Positions 26,210-35,527 of a stretch of 64,000 bases of DNA are shown in pieces. The translations under genes were made by a program, and so were the position numbers. Source of the DNA: Sporosarcina cyprini (GTDB lineage Bacteria; Bacillota; Bacilli; Bacillales_A; Planococcaceae); NCBI RefSeq assembly GCF_022048975.1, contig NZ_JAKMHX010000033.1:1-64000 (forward strand), given 5' to 3'. Under the pieces are notes generated by a model. It had not been told where the DNA came from. It searched no databases and saw only the letters and a list, made by a program, of their open reading frames with translations. Position 1 is the stretch's first letter. Each line of letters starts with the position of its first letter.

Positions 26210-26569
26210 CTAGTTCTCTTTTCGGTTCACAAACTCTTCCTTCTTCTCGACCCAGCCTAATATTGCTTTGAAGACATCCTTGAATTCATGACCCGGCGGG
26301 GTTAATTCGTATTCAACCTTTCTCGGTGCTTTCGCTATGATGCGCTTCTCCAGCAATCCTTCTTCTTCCAGATCTTTAAGTCGCTCTGACAGCAACCTAT
26401 CTGAGATGCCGTCAATTGCATTCAGCAGTTCGTGGTATCGTTTTGGACCGTCAAACAAATTAAAGATAATGATACCCGTCCATCTCTTACCAATGAACTC
26501 GATGGCGCTTCGGTATTTCTGGCAGGTGGACTCCGTGCCGGTTTCTATCGTTTTAAGATCTTTTTCCAT
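26210..26569 (-). CDS. HxlR-family redox regulator (YodB-like)
   Basis: A 119-residue winged-helix regulator: FIGKRWTGIIIFNLFDGPKRYHELL and DRLLSERLKDLEEEGLLEKR. Cys16 near the N-terminus matches the quinone/diamide-sensing Cys6 of Bacillus YodB. It is divergent from a nitroreductase gene, the same pairing as yodB-yodC. It probably represses that gene and itself until electrophile stress modifies Cys16. Confidence 0.86.
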   Translation of the reverse strand: MEKDLKTIETGTESTCQKYRSAIEFIGKRWTGIIIFNLFDGPKRYHELLNAIDGISDRLLSERLKDLEEEGLLEKRIIAKAPRKVEYELTPPGHEFKDVFKAILGWVEKKEEFVNRKEN

Positions 26570-26620
26570 ACTTCCAACTCCGTTTTTTACTTTTACTCAT
26601 CATATCACATTGCAAAACAC

Positions 26621-26667
26621 TTGACGCCCTTGCTTACTAAAAGTATGCTAGTTTCGTACTTACTAAA
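26621..26667 (+). promoter_or_regulatory. Nitroreductase promoter with HxlR-type operator
   Basis: TTGACG, 17 bp, TATGCT. Over it lie two direct copies of CTTACTAAA (26633 and 26659) and an inverted AAGTA-N11-TACTT (26641-26661). The placement fits repression by the adjacent YodB-like protein. Confidence 0.55.
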
Positions 26668-26694
26668 GATTAGTTCGAAACAGGAGGAATTGGA

Positions 26695-27312
26695 ATGTCA
26701 GAACATCTATCCAAATTGATTCGGGAACGCCGGTCAGTCCGAAAATACGATCCGAATGCACAGATTGAAAAAGAGGAACTGCTTGAAATGCTGGAAGAAG
26801 CGACGCTGGCGCCTTCAACAAGCAATTTGCAGCCTTGGGAATTCATTGTCTTTCTGGATGCCGAGGAAAGAAAAGACTTGCGGGCGATCGCGTATGATCA
26901 GGAACAGATCGAAACTGCTTCTGCTGTCATCGCGGTATTAGGCGACAAAGAGTTTTATAAAAATGTAGGCCCGGTCTATGACAGTATGTCAGAGGCAGGC
27001 TATATTGACGATGCGAGCAAGGAAGTGCTTGTCAGCAATACAAACAAGACGTATCCTTACGCGCCGGAAGAAGCACGTAAGAACATGGCGACATTTGATG
27101 CGGGTCTTGCTGCGATGCAGTTCATGCTGATTGCAAAAAATCGCGGGTATGCGACTGGGCCGATGGGCGGCTTCGACAAAGCAAAGTTCTCTGAACGCTT
27201 CCAAGTAGATGAGCGGTATTTCCCAATCGTCCTCATTACAATTGGCAAGGAAAATGCTCCGGCGTATCCAACTACCCGGCTTCCGATCGAGAATAAAGTG
27301 AAATTTATCTAA
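26695..27312 (+). CDS. Nitroreductase family oxidoreductase (YodC/MhqN-like)
   Basis: A 205-residue FMN-dependent nitroreductase of the quinone/nitro-compound detoxifying type. RERRSVRKYDP is the N-terminal FMN-binding motif, APSTSNLQPWEF the second, and GMATGPMGGF-like GYATGPMGGFD the third. AGGAGG lies before the ATG. It is transcribed away from the YodB-like regulator. Confidence 0.9.
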   Translation: MSEHLSKLIRERRSVRKYDPNAQIEKEELLEMLEEATLAPSTSNLQPWEFIVFLDAEERKDLRAIAYDQEQIETASAVIAVLGDKEFYKNVGPVYDSMSEAGYIDDASKEVLVSNTNKTYPYAPEEARKNMATFDAGLAAMQFMLIAKNRGYATGPMGGFDKAKFSERFQVDERYFPIVLITIGKENAPAYPTTRLPIENKVKFI

Positions 27313-27332
27313 CAGAAAAAATTATATTCATT

Positions 27333-27361
27333 GGCTGGGTTCATATGGACCCGCCTTTTTT
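27333..27361 (+). terminator. Intrinsic terminator
   Basis: GGC-GGGT pairs with ACCC-GCC around an 8-nt loop with one mismatch, then six T. Confidence 0.75.
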
Positions 27362-27426
27362 GTTATGTATTGAATCTTCTATCCGGTTTAAACGTATGAA
27401 GGGTAGTAGACAAGAAGGAGTGATTG

Positions 27427-27726
27427 GTGTTCTTTAATAAACTCAAAAATCCTTATAGCGGGCAGCCAGCTGAAATAACGGGGGAGCTGGAGGAATTGTA
27501 TCCTGTCATTCTTTATTTCACCCCGACGGCCGTCTATGTGTATGAAGATAAAACAGATTCACATGTCATCCACGATGGCGGCCATATTGAATTATGGGAC
27601 GACTATGACACGGTTTGGTCCGGAACGTATATCGTGACATACGTGCATAAGCTCCAACAAGCGCTCGATCGATACAAGGTGGATGAACTGGGGCTTCTCG
27701 TCGTGCCGCTTGAGCATTCGACTTAA
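27427..27726 (+). CDS. Small acidic protein of unknown function
   Basis: A 99-residue soluble protein starting MFFNKLKNPYSG and rich in aromatic and acidic residues (LWDDYDTVWSGTYIVTYVHKL). No domain recognised. GTG 27427 has GGAG 6 nt upstream; the TTG at 27424 is less well spaced. Confidence 0.6.
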   Translation: MFFNKLKNPYSGQPAEITGELEELYPVILYFTPTAVYVYEDKTDSHVIHDGGHIELWDDYDTVWSGTYIVTYVHKLQQALDRYKVDELGLLVVPLEHST

Positions 27727-27749
27727 GCGTGCTCTTCCAAGAAAGGAAT

Positions 27750-27779
27750 GGCCGAGATCAGGAATCATTGATCTCGGCC
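27750..27779. terminator. Bidirectional terminator
   Basis: GGCCGAGATCA pairs with TGATCTCGGCC (11 bp, 8-nt loop) at the convergence with the osmolyte importer operon. Confidence 0.8.
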
Positions 27780-27786
27780 GTCTTGT

Positions 27787-29304
27787 TTATTTCAATAAAC
27801 CCGCATTCTTTAAAAATTCGCGTGCCACGTCTACGGGACTTTCTCCTTCCGCGTTCACTCGATAGTTCATGTCGCGCATTTCATCGTCGGTCACTTTGCC
27901 GGCGAGTTGATTGAGTACGTCTTCGAGCTCTGGATACTGTTTCAGAGTCTCCTCCCGCAAGAGAGGCGCTCCTTGATAAGGCGGGAAGAGCTCTTTGTCG
28001 TCCTCGAGGACCGTCATTTTATATTGTTGCAGTTCGCTGTCTGTTGAATAGGCATCCATCAGGTTAATATCACCGGTTTTTATTGCCTGGTAGCGGAGTT
28101 TCGGCTCCATCGTTTTAACCGATGGGAAGTCGAGACCATATAGGCTGCGAATGCCTCGGTAGCCGTCTTCGCGGTCTTTGAACTCAAGGGTGAATCCGGC
28201 TTTGACAGCACTTTCGACAGCCGCGAGATCCGAGATGGTTTTCACGCCATATTGTTGTTCAAAGGCTTCGGAAACTGCCAGTGTGTACGTGTTGTTATAT
28301 GCCATTGGAGGCAGCAGGGCGAGGTCGAATTGCTCAGCCAAGCCATCCCTTGCCTGCTCATACACTTCGTTTCGGTCGTTGCTGACAGCCTCTTCTTTCA
28401 AAAACTCGGACAAAGCGGTCCCTGTGAATTCAGGATACATATCAATGCTCCCGGATTGCAGAGCTTGGAAGACGAACGATGTCTTGCCTAGACCGGGCTT
28501 CAGTTCAACGGACAAATCAGTCTCTTCTTCAATTAAGAGCTTATACATATTTATAAGAATTTCCGGCTCCGCTCCAAGCTTAGCTCCGATTACAAGCTGT
28601 TTGTCTTCGCGCAGCGAGATGAACGGCAGAATAATAACGAGAATCGCAATAACCAAGCATGCAGTTAATGCAATCGTTGCGCGCTTAAAGGACAATCCTT
28701 CAAACTTCCGCAACAAGAAATCAAATCCAAGTGCGAGCAGGGCAGCTGGAATGGCGCCAAGCACGATGAGATAAGGATCATTACGATCAATTCCCAGCAG
28801 GATCAGATCCCCAAGTCCACCGGCTCCAATCAGTGCGGCAAGTGTAGCCGTTCCAATGATGAGGACCATAGAAGTGCGGATTCCTGCCATAATAACGGGC
28901 ATGGCAAGCGGGAGCTCAACTTTCGCAAGCCGTTTCCAGCGATTCATCCCCATCGCAGTCGCCGCTTCCTTCAAGGATGGATCCACTTCATTAATGCCTG
29001 TATACGTATTCCGTAAAATCGGAAGCAAGGCATAAGCGACAAGTGCGATAATAGCAGGCACTTTGCCGATGCCAAACAAGGGTATGAGCAGGCCGAGAAG
29101 GGCAAGCGATGGGATCGTCTGAAGCACTGCGCTCGCACCTATGATCGTTTCAGCCACCCGTTTCCGGTTCGTTAAATAAATGCCGATCGGAATGGAAATG
29201 AGTACTGCAAGAAAGAGGGAAATCAGCGAGATTTGGATATGCGTCAAAAGCGCACTAGCCAATTCAGCCTTCCTGTCTTGAAAGACATTCAAAAAATTAT
29301 TCAT
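27787..29304 (-). CDS. opuFB: Osmoprotectant ABC importer permease/binding-protein fusion
   Basis: A 505-residue fusion. An N-terminal permease of about six helices (residues ~18-230) has the EAA-loop stretch DPSLKEAATAMGMNRWKRL. A C-terminal OpuAC-type substrate-binding domain follows (about 232-505: LVIGAKLGAEPEILINMYK..., MYPEFTGTALSEFL). This is the OpuF layout; it imports betaine-type compatible solutes under osmotic stress. The gene overlaps the ATPase gene by 8 nt, as the second gene of the operon. Confidence 0.87.
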   Translation of the reverse strand: MNNFLNVFQDRKAELASALLTHIQISLISLFLAVLISIPIGIYLTNRKRVAETIIGASAVLQTIPSLALLGLLIPLFGIGKVPAIIALVAYALLPILRNTYTGINEVDPSLKEAATAMGMNRWKRLAKVELPLAMPVIMAGIRTSMVLIIGTATLAALIGAGGLGDLILLGIDRNDPYLIVLGAIPAALLALGFDFLLRKFEGLSFKRATIALTACLVIAILVIILPFISLREDKQLVIGAKLGAEPEILINMYKLLIEEETDLSVELKPGLGKTSFVFQALQSGSIDMYPEFTGTALSEFLKEEAVSNDRNEVYEQARDGLAEQFDLALLPPMAYNNTYTLAVSEAFEQQYGVKTISDLAAVESAVKAGFTLEFKDREDGYRGIRSLYGLDFPSVKTMEPKLRYQAIKTGDINLMDAYSTDSELQQYKMTVLEDDKELFPPYQGAPLLREETLKQYPELEDVLNQLAGKVTDDEMRDMNYRVNAEGESPVDVAREFLKNAGLLK

Positions 29305-30247
29305 TCGCTAGACGTCCCTCCCTTGCATCATCAGCCAAATAAGCAATTACAGTTTCCCGTGATATCATGCCAACCACTTCGCCTTCTTTTTGAACCGCCA
29401 CCTGATCTGAATCAACTAGGGAATGCAAGAGTTCCGCCCAGCCGTCGTCGATTGAGATGGATGGAAAGCGATCGAATCCTTCTGCAATGGGCCGTAAATG
29501 GTCTGCTATTTTAAAAGGTTCCGGTATGCCGCTTGTAATAAATTCATGGACAAAAGCTGTAGCCGGCTGGGATGTCACTTCTTGGGGCGTCCCGATCTGT
29601 TCTATTTTTCCATCCTTCATGATACAAAGCCGGTCTGCCAGCTTTAAAGCTTCCTGAATATCATGCGTGACAAAGACGATCGTCTTTTGGATCGTCTTCT
29701 GCAGATGCATCAAATCATCCTGCAATTTCGCGCGGCTAATTGGATCAAGTGCGCTGAACGGTTCATCCATGAGGATAATGTCGGGATCAGCCGCCAATGC
29801 GCGGACCACACCAATTCGCTGCTGTTGCCCGCCGGATAGTTCACTCGGTTTCCTATGCCGGTACGTTTCTGCGTCGAGACCCACCATGTCGAGCAATTCG
29901 GTCACACGGGCATGAATCCGATCCTTTTTCCATTTCTTCAGCTCAGGGACAATCGCAATATTCTCCTCAATCGTCATATGCGGGAACAAGGCAATCTGCT
30001 GCAGAACGTACCCGATACGCCAGCGCAGTTCATGAATCGGATACTCGCTGACTTTCTTGTTGTCGATCCAGATCGTACCCTCCGTGAGGGGGATGAGGCG
30101 ATTAATCATTTTTAACGTCGTCGTCTTTCCGCAGCCGCTTGGACCAATCAACACAAGAAACTCGCCCCGTTTGATTTCCAAATTGATCGAATCCACAACA
30201 ACCGTTTGCTCATCATAAGACTTCGACACATTTTCAAAACGAATCAT
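29297..30247 (-). CDS. opuFA: Osmoprotectant ABC importer ATPase
   Basis: A 316-residue ATPase with Walker A GPSGCGKT, signature LSGGQQQRIGVVRAL, Walker B ILMDEPFSALDP and a C-terminal regulatory extension (~residues 245-316) resembling one CBS motif (VAVQKEGEVVGMISRETVI). It belongs to the OpuA/ProV/OpuCA class and energises the fused permease/binding protein encoded next. Confidence 0.87.
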   Translation of the reverse strand: MIRFENVSKSYDEQTVVVDSINLEIKRGEFLVLIGPSGCGKTTTLKMINRLIPLTEGTIWIDNKKVSEYPIHELRWRIGYVLQQIALFPHMTIEENIAIVPELKKWKKDRIHARVTELLDMVGLDAETYRHRKPSELSGGQQQRIGVVRALAADPDIILMDEPFSALDPISRAKLQDDLMHLQKTIQKTIVFVTHDIQEALKLADRLCIMKDGKIEQIGTPQEVTSQPATAFVHEFITSGIPEPFKIADHLRPIAEGFDRFPSISIDDGWAELLHSLVDSDQVAVQKEGEVVGMISRETVIAYLADDAREGRLANE

Positions 30248-30439
30248 CGGTTCACTCCTTTCCTATTTTCCTATCATGCCATAAGTTATTAGTTGTAGGA
30301 AATGATATCCAATTTGGTTAGGGGATATTACAGAGTTGTAGACTTACTATGTATGAGAACAGCAGGAAAGTCATGAGCTTTCTGCTGAAGTCCGAACATC
30401 CCCGGTAAAAGAGGAATGACGGATAACCCTAACTAACTG

Positions 30440-30640
30440 ACTGATACCCTTTTAGAAGAAATAGAAAACCATGGTAAAGAAACCGATAACTTTTTCAAAG
30501 GAATCGATAAAATCTAGGAAGTGATCGATCACGCATTTAATTTGCCTGATAAAAACGGGATTAATCGATTACCATGTCAAAGTGACCGATAACACTTTTA
30601 AAGTAATCGATAACTCATCAAAACTAACCAATAAAATCAA
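30440..30640. repeat. Tandem repeat array D, core CCGATAA, 21-bp period
   Basis: GATA-type cores fall near 30443, 30485, 30506, 30527, 30548, 30588, 30609 and 30630, with degenerate copies near 30464 and 30567. The consensus is about (A/T)NCGATAACTNNTTCAAAG. The array lies between the divergent opuFA and hmoB genes. It is strongly decayed but keeps phase. Confidence 0.65.
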
Positions 30641-30672
30641 AGCGGGCATAATAGATAACGATCGCCCGGTGA

Positions 30673-31224
<552 letters not shown>

Positions 31225-31270
31225 AAGGCAGCAACACTTCATACATCCAGAAGAGGGCACTCCAGAAAAA

Positions 31271-32089
31271 TTACGGAGTACCCGCTTCTTTAATAATCGA
31301 ATTGATCATATGAATAGAATCCCATTCGCCGGATGAAAAGCGGCTGATGGGATATTTTTTTGGAAATAACCTTGCTTGAATTTCTTTCGAATTACAACCT
31401 TTCGTATATAGCTCAAGGGTTTGCGCCCGCAGTTCATAGAGATACGCCAGCTTGTTTTGGAGCGCTTGTCGTCCCTCTTTGACATAGCCTGCGTGGCAGC
31501 AGAACAGTTCGTTGAATTCTAAGGCCAATACTTTTTCGATGGAAGCGATAATGGTTGGGATGCTCTCTTCGCGCATGATCAGTTTGGTCTTTGGATGAAC
31601 GAATAAATCACCTGAGAAGAGTTGTCCGGTATCATTATTTAGGAAAGCCAAATGGTCATGTGAGTGACCGGGTGTCGTAATCACGCTCCACGAGCAGTTG
31701 CGGCTTGTAAAGGACTCTTCAATCGGCTGAGCTGTAAATGGCTGCCTCTTTCCCCAGAACCATTTCCGATAGAGAGGATACTTTGCTTTTTCGGCACATT
31801 CTTCGATGGACATGTCATTGATATAGATAGGCAGCCCATACTCATTTTGTAGAAATCCTGCTCCTCCTGAATGATCTTCATGTGCATGCGTGATGATGAT
31901 TTGATCAATGTCCGCATTGGCAAAGAAAGGCTTGAACTCCTCCAGTAAAGATTGGGCACCCGTATCAATCAAAACCCCGTCCGTTTCAAAGCAGTGCACA
32001 TTTAGCTGCACCCCTTTCCAGGAAAGGATGCCATTTATGTATCGCACACCGCTTGATTCCCCCAGAATGCATCTCTTCTTCATGAACAA
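31271..32089 (-). CDS. Metallo-beta-lactamase-fold hydrolase
   Basis: A 272-residue MBL-fold enzyme. The dinuclear metal motif HAHEDH is at 68-73, with TPGHSHDH and FSGDLFV downstream. The C-terminal helical region suits glyoxalase-II-like or lactonase-like members; the substrate is unknown. TTG 32089, 7 nt after GGGGG, is the better-spaced start than ATG 32083. Confidence 0.82.
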   Translation of the reverse strand: MFMKKRCILGESSGVRYINGILSWKGVQLNVHCFETDGVLIDTGAQSLLEEFKPFFANADIDQIIITHAHEDHSGGAGFLQNEYGLPIYINDMSIEECAEKAKYPLYRKWFWGKRQPFTAQPIEESFTSRNCSWSVITTPGHSHDHLAFLNNDTGQLFSGDLFVHPKTKLIMREESIPTIIASIEKVLALEFNELFCCHAGYVKEGRQALQNKLAYLYELRAQTLELYTKGCNSKEIQARLFPKKYPISRFSSGEWDSIHMINSIIKEAGTP

Positions 32090-32249
32090 TGCTGCACCCC
32101 CAATTTAATCCCTTTTAAGTAGCTTATCATAAAATGAATGACTATTCAGTGCTTTTAGATAATAAATAATTGATTAGAGAAATAGTGTTACTTAATTAAT
32201 TGCGATCCGTCTTATTCAATAATTAAGAGATACGAATAGGAGAGAAGAA

Positions 32250-32624
32250 ATGAGAAGTCACCTTACTGGAATTGTCTTACTACTGCTGCCCATGATTGCC
32301 AGTTGTACGGTATTGAAAGAGAAGGACCCGTCTATTGCCTTGCAGGAAATTGAGAGCTCGTACAGTAAACCTTCCTTTCAACGTATCACAGAGGCAGATG
32401 TCCCAAAGCAACTGAAGCAGGCGGTGGAACGAGCAGAAAGGCTACCTGGTATTGCGGACATGGTGAATCCGGATTATCAATTTGAACTAGATGGCGACAC
32501 GTACTTTCTTTGGATCTCCGAAGAGTCGGGAGCAATCCAGAACACCTTAGACACGCATATCGTTTATACCTTGCAGCCGGAAGATGCAATAGAAGTGCAT
32601 CGCTTGATGGCGGCGAGGGATTGA
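32250..32624 (+). CDS. Small lipoprotein of unknown function
   Basis: 124 residues with signal peptide and lipobox IASC (Cys19). The mature part is acidic and soluble (ALQEIESSY..., TYFLWISEESGAIQN...). AGGAG lies before the ATG. Family not recognised. Confidence 0.65.
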   Translation: MRSHLTGIVLLLLPMIASCTVLKEKDPSIALQEIESSYSKPSFQRITEADVPKQLKQAVERAERLPGIADMVNPDYQFELDGDTYFLWISEESGAIQNTLDTHIVYTLQPEDAIEVHRLMAARD

Positions 32625-32709
32625 TCCAGCAGAATGTCAGTCGTTTTGAAACTCCTGAAGTTCAGTTACGTATATATAAATAAGTACACTGGAAGAAAAG
32701 GGGAATGTT

Positions 32710-32934
32710 ATGTTTATATTCATTATTACCTTTATCTTATTCAGCCCTATCTATCTCTTTCTCATCCTCCAACTGAAATATCCCGAAGATACAACATTAT
32801 GGGGAGAACGATGGATGTATAACGAGGATCCCGAGTTTTCGGATGAGGGGATAAAGTATATAAAAATTAGATCTATCATCGGGATAGTAATTTTAACACT
32901 GTTTTATCTCATCTGGTTCTTAAAGGTGTTATAG
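32710..32934 (+). CDS. Small membrane protein (DUF6199-like layout)
   Basis: 74 residues: helix ~2-22, a loop with WGERWMYNEDPEFSDEG, helix ~50-72. The W...EPS-like loop between two helices recalls DUF6199 proteins; this match is tentative. AAAGGGG precedes the ATG. Confidence 0.6.
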   Translation: MFIFIITFILFSPIYLFLILQLKYPEDTTLWGERWMYNEDPEFSDEGIKYIKIRSIIGIVILTLFYLIWFLKVL

Positions 32935-33019
32935 AAGCTATACGCATGAAGTGTTCCAGATGTGGTACCATGAAAGAAATGGACAAATGGGACAATTTAG
33001 TAATAGGAGGTGTTGGATT

Positions 33020-33211
33020 ATGGGCATAGAATATTGGGTTTGGGTCTTTCTCACGCTGCTTGCCGTTATCGCAGTTAATTTCACCATTTATAAAGCGCTG
33101 AATAGGAATGTGAAAAATTCAACCGTCTTAAAAATCTCTACGGCCTTCACTTTCGTCCTATTTGTCGCCTTTGTCTGCTTTAAGATGTGGAGTACTTATC
33201 CGTGGCAGTAG
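33020..33211 (+). CDS. Small two-helix membrane protein (63 aa)
   Basis: 63 residues beginning MGIEYWVWVFLTLLAVIAV, with a second helix at ~40-58. ATG 33020 has AGGAGGTG 7 nt upstream; the longer frame from 32951 has no such site. Function unknown. Confidence 0.6.
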   Translation: MGIEYWVWVFLTLLAVIAVNFTIYKALNRNVKNSTVLKISTAFTFVLFVAFVCFKMWSTYPWQ

Positions 33212-33248
33212 ACCGACAGGGATCATCGATCATGATAGGAGGGACAGC

Positions 33249-34031
33249 ATGAAGATCGGTATTATCGGAACAGGCAATATTGCGACGTATTTACTTGAGA
33301 TATTCAATGAAGAAAAGCAAGTGGAAGGAAAGGTCGTTTCGCTGTTTGGCAGAAATAGCGAAGTAGGAGAGCGACTGGAACAACAATATGGTGTTGCTTT
33401 CTATACGGACTTTCAAGCGTTTCTTCAATCATCGATTGACATAGTTGTGGAAGCGGCAACAGTGGAGGCTGCTGTCCAGTATATGAGACAGATTGTAGAA
33501 AATAAAACGGACTTGATCGTCAGCAGTATTGGTGCATTAAAAGACGATGCATTCCTGAGGGAAATACGAGTTCTTGCAGAAAGGAATGAAGTCACAATCT
33601 ATCTCCCTTCCGGAGCCATCGGAGGACTGGATCTTCTGCAATCGGCAAATGCCATAGGCGGGCTGCACGATGTCCGGATTACAACGAAAAAATCACCTCG
33701 TTCGTTAGGGATGGAATCCATCAAAGAAGCGGCAGTGATATTCGAAGGGTCTGCGAGAGAGGCAATCGATAGATTCCCGAGGAATATCAATGTCGCATTA
33801 TTGTTATCCTTGGCTGGGCTTGGCTCCGAGAAAACGAGGGTGCGTGTCATCGCCGATCCTGATATTGATCGAAACACGCACTGTATCGAAGCTGCCGGGG
33901 ACTTTGGAGAGATGCGCATGGAGATTGAAAATAGACCGATGCCATCAAATCCGAAAACGAGTTATCTCGCCGCTTTGAGCGTCATTTCGACCCTCAAGAA
34001 CAAAGGGAATGCGGTTCGAATTGGAAGCTGA
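33249..34031 (+). CDS. nadX: L-aspartate dehydrogenase-like protein
   Basis: A 260-residue NAD(P)-dependent dehydrogenase. Rossmann motif GIIGTGNIA is near the N-terminus. The aspartate-dehydrogenase domain has PSGAIGG and the catalytic His in RNTHCIEAAGDFGEM. It converts aspartate to iminoaspartate, feeding NAD biosynthesis in place of NadB, though some members act in catabolism. No nadA/nadC neighbours. GGAGGG lies upstream of the ATG. The gene symbol rests on family likeness only. Confidence 0.8.
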   Translation: MKIGIIGTGNIATYLLEIFNEEKQVEGKVVSLFGRNSEVGERLEQQYGVAFYTDFQAFLQSSIDIVVEAATVEAAVQYMRQIVENKTDLIVSSIGALKDDAFLREIRVLAERNEVTIYLPSGAIGGLDLLQSANAIGGLHDVRITTKKSPRSLGMESIKEAAVIFEGSAREAIDRFPRNINVALLLSLAGLGSEKTRVRVIADPDIDRNTHCIEAAGDFGEMRMEIENRPMPSNPKTSYLAALSVISTLKNKGNAVRIGS

Positions 34032-34050
34032 ACAGAGGGATGTGTTGCAC

Positions 34051-34557
34051 ATGAAAAGGATCTGTCTATCACTTAGCTGTGTGCTTCTCCTGGCAGCCGG
34101 TTTGTTTTGGCTCATTAATCAATTAACCCCGCGCCCAGGCGGTGTGTCAGGGAATGGAAATGTCGCCCTCTTGGTCATGATGCCGTTGCCACTTCTTTTT
34201 ATCTTAGCTTTCGTCCTCTGGTACTTTATCTTTAAAAAGATACAACCAAGACTTCCGATCGTAGCAGGTATGTTGCTAGTTCTAGCTGCCGGGATAGCGG
34301 CCGGTATTTATTTTCAGCAGCTTTGGCTTGAGGAGTACCGACAGTATTTATTTCAAGTAAACAAAGAATTACACGGATATGGTGACTGGGATTACATCCG
34401 TTCCATTACTAGTTCGCTTGCTTCCCCGCACGTCAACAGCCAGTACTTCAATGGCTTTACGTATTTATTGTTTCTTGCTGCCACCATCGTTGCTGGATTG
34501 CTCACCTATGCGGTTCGGGGCGTAACTGACTCTAGGAGGGGAAAGTCCATTGAGTAG
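34051..34557 (+). CDS. Four-helix membrane protein of unknown function
   Basis: About 168 residues with four hydrophobic helices (~5-22, 38-60, 70-90 and near the C-terminus). No family recognised. The start is ambiguous: ATG 34051 lies 11 nt after GAGGG, TTG 34045 lies 5 nt after it. The last 8 nt overlap the deaminase gene, suggesting coupled translation. Confidence 0.6.
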   Translation: MKRICLSLSCVLLLAAGLFWLINQLTPRPGGVSGNGNVALLVMMPLPLLFILAFVLWYFIFKKIQPRLPIVAGMLLVLAAGIAAGIYFQQLWLEEYRQYLFQVNKELHGYGDWDYIRSITSSLASPHVNSQYFNGFTYLLFLAATIVAGLLTYAVRGVTDSRRGKSIE

Positions 34558-35074
34558 TAATCAAGACCGAAAATATTTGGAAATGGCATTGGAGCAGGCG
34601 GAACTGGCATTACAAGAGAATACATATCCGGTCGGCGCCGTTCTCGTGGACGAGCAGTACAACGTCATTGCTATTGGACGGAATCGAGTACATTCCGCCC
34701 AAGATACTACCGCTCATGCGGAAATAGACGCGATACGTAATGCCGGTGAAGCGATTTTTGACGCCAAAATTCGTCAGAAGACATTTACGCTTTACAGCAC
34801 ATTGGAGCCTTGTCCGATGTGCACAGGAGGAATTCTGTTCTCCAAAATCAAGCGGGTTGTATGGCTGTTGAATGACGAAATGGGCTTTGGAGGCTTACGC
34901 AAAATGAAAGAAGCGGGCATTTTTCAGGAGAAGATGGGCCGCATGGAATTGATTGAAGAGCCTGAGGCGGACTTGAAAGACAAGCAGCGACAGCTCATGC
35001 GAGCATGGGAGGATCATCCAAACCATGTGGCCCATTTAAGGGAAGCTGCTAAAAGTAAAGCAGAAACAGTTTAA
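34550..35074 (+). CDS. Cytidine/deoxycytidylate-type deaminase
   Basis: A 174-residue zinc-dependent nucleoside/nucleotide deaminase: HAE (56-58) and PCPMC (Cys88, Cys91) form the zinc site, with Glu58 as proton shuttle. It resembles guanine or tRNA-adenosine deaminases in layout (YPVGAVLVDE...GRN). The C-terminal tail is longer than in TadA; the substrate is open. It starts with TTG. Confidence 0.83.
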   Translation: MSSNQDRKYLEMALEQAELALQENTYPVGAVLVDEQYNVIAIGRNRVHSAQDTTAHAEIDAIRNAGEAIFDAKIRQKTFTLYSTLEPCPMCTGGILFSKIKRVVWLLNDEMGFGGLRKMKEAGIFQEKMGRMELIEEPEADLKDKQRQLMRAWEDHPNHVAHLREAAKSKAETV

Positions 35075-35099
35075 GATTGATCATGGGAGGAGACATCTG

Positions 35100-35471
35100 A
35101 TGGAGCAGAATAAAGACAAGGCAGTGGCGTTTCTTCAAACTATCGTTGCTGGACAGATTGACAAAGCATTTGAAACCTATGTGAGCCCTGAATTAATTCA
35201 TCATAACCCTTATTTCCCCGGAGATGCGGAAGCATTGCGGTCGGCAATGAAAGAGAATGGGGACAGGAGTCCGGAAAAAATCATCACGGTGAAGCAGACC
35301 ATAGAGGAAAACGGAAGAGTCATGGTTTATTCACATATACAACAACATGCTGGCGATATTGGGGCGGCGGTTGTGCATCTGTTTCGCTTCCATGAAGGAA
35401 AGATCGTGGAAATGTGGGATGTGGGACAACCGCTGAACGCAGACTCGCCTAATGAGAACGGGATGTTTTAA
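35100..35471 (+). CDS. SnoaL/NTF2-like protein
   Basis: A 123-residue single NTF2-fold domain: YVSPELIHHNPYFPGDAEAL and FRFHEGKIVEMWDVGQP are characteristic of SnoaL-like polyketide-cyclase relatives. The reaction is unknown. GGGAGGAG lies before the ATG. A terminator shared with the convergent STAS gene follows. Confidence 0.82.
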   Translation: MEQNKDKAVAFLQTIVAGQIDKAFETYVSPELIHHNPYFPGDAEALRSAMKENGDRSPEKIITVKQTIEENGRVMVYSHIQQHAGDIGAAVVHLFRFHEGKIVEMWDVGQPLNADSPNENGMF

Positions 35472-35492
35472 CACGGTCTTGACTATAAATAG

Positions 35493-35527
35493 AAAAGTCC
35501 TCGGCAAAATTGCCAAGGACTTTTTTT
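35493..35527. terminator. Bidirectional terminator
   Basis: AAAAGTCCT-GGCA pairs with TGCC-AGGACTTTT, with a small loop and a single mismatch, then a T run. Confidence 0.85.

Noticed and set aside
30358-30386. Hairpin AGCAGGAAAG/CTTTCTGCT upstream of opuFA as a terminator or RNA gene
   Set aside because: One bulge, no T run on either strand and no gene ending nearby; too weak to call.
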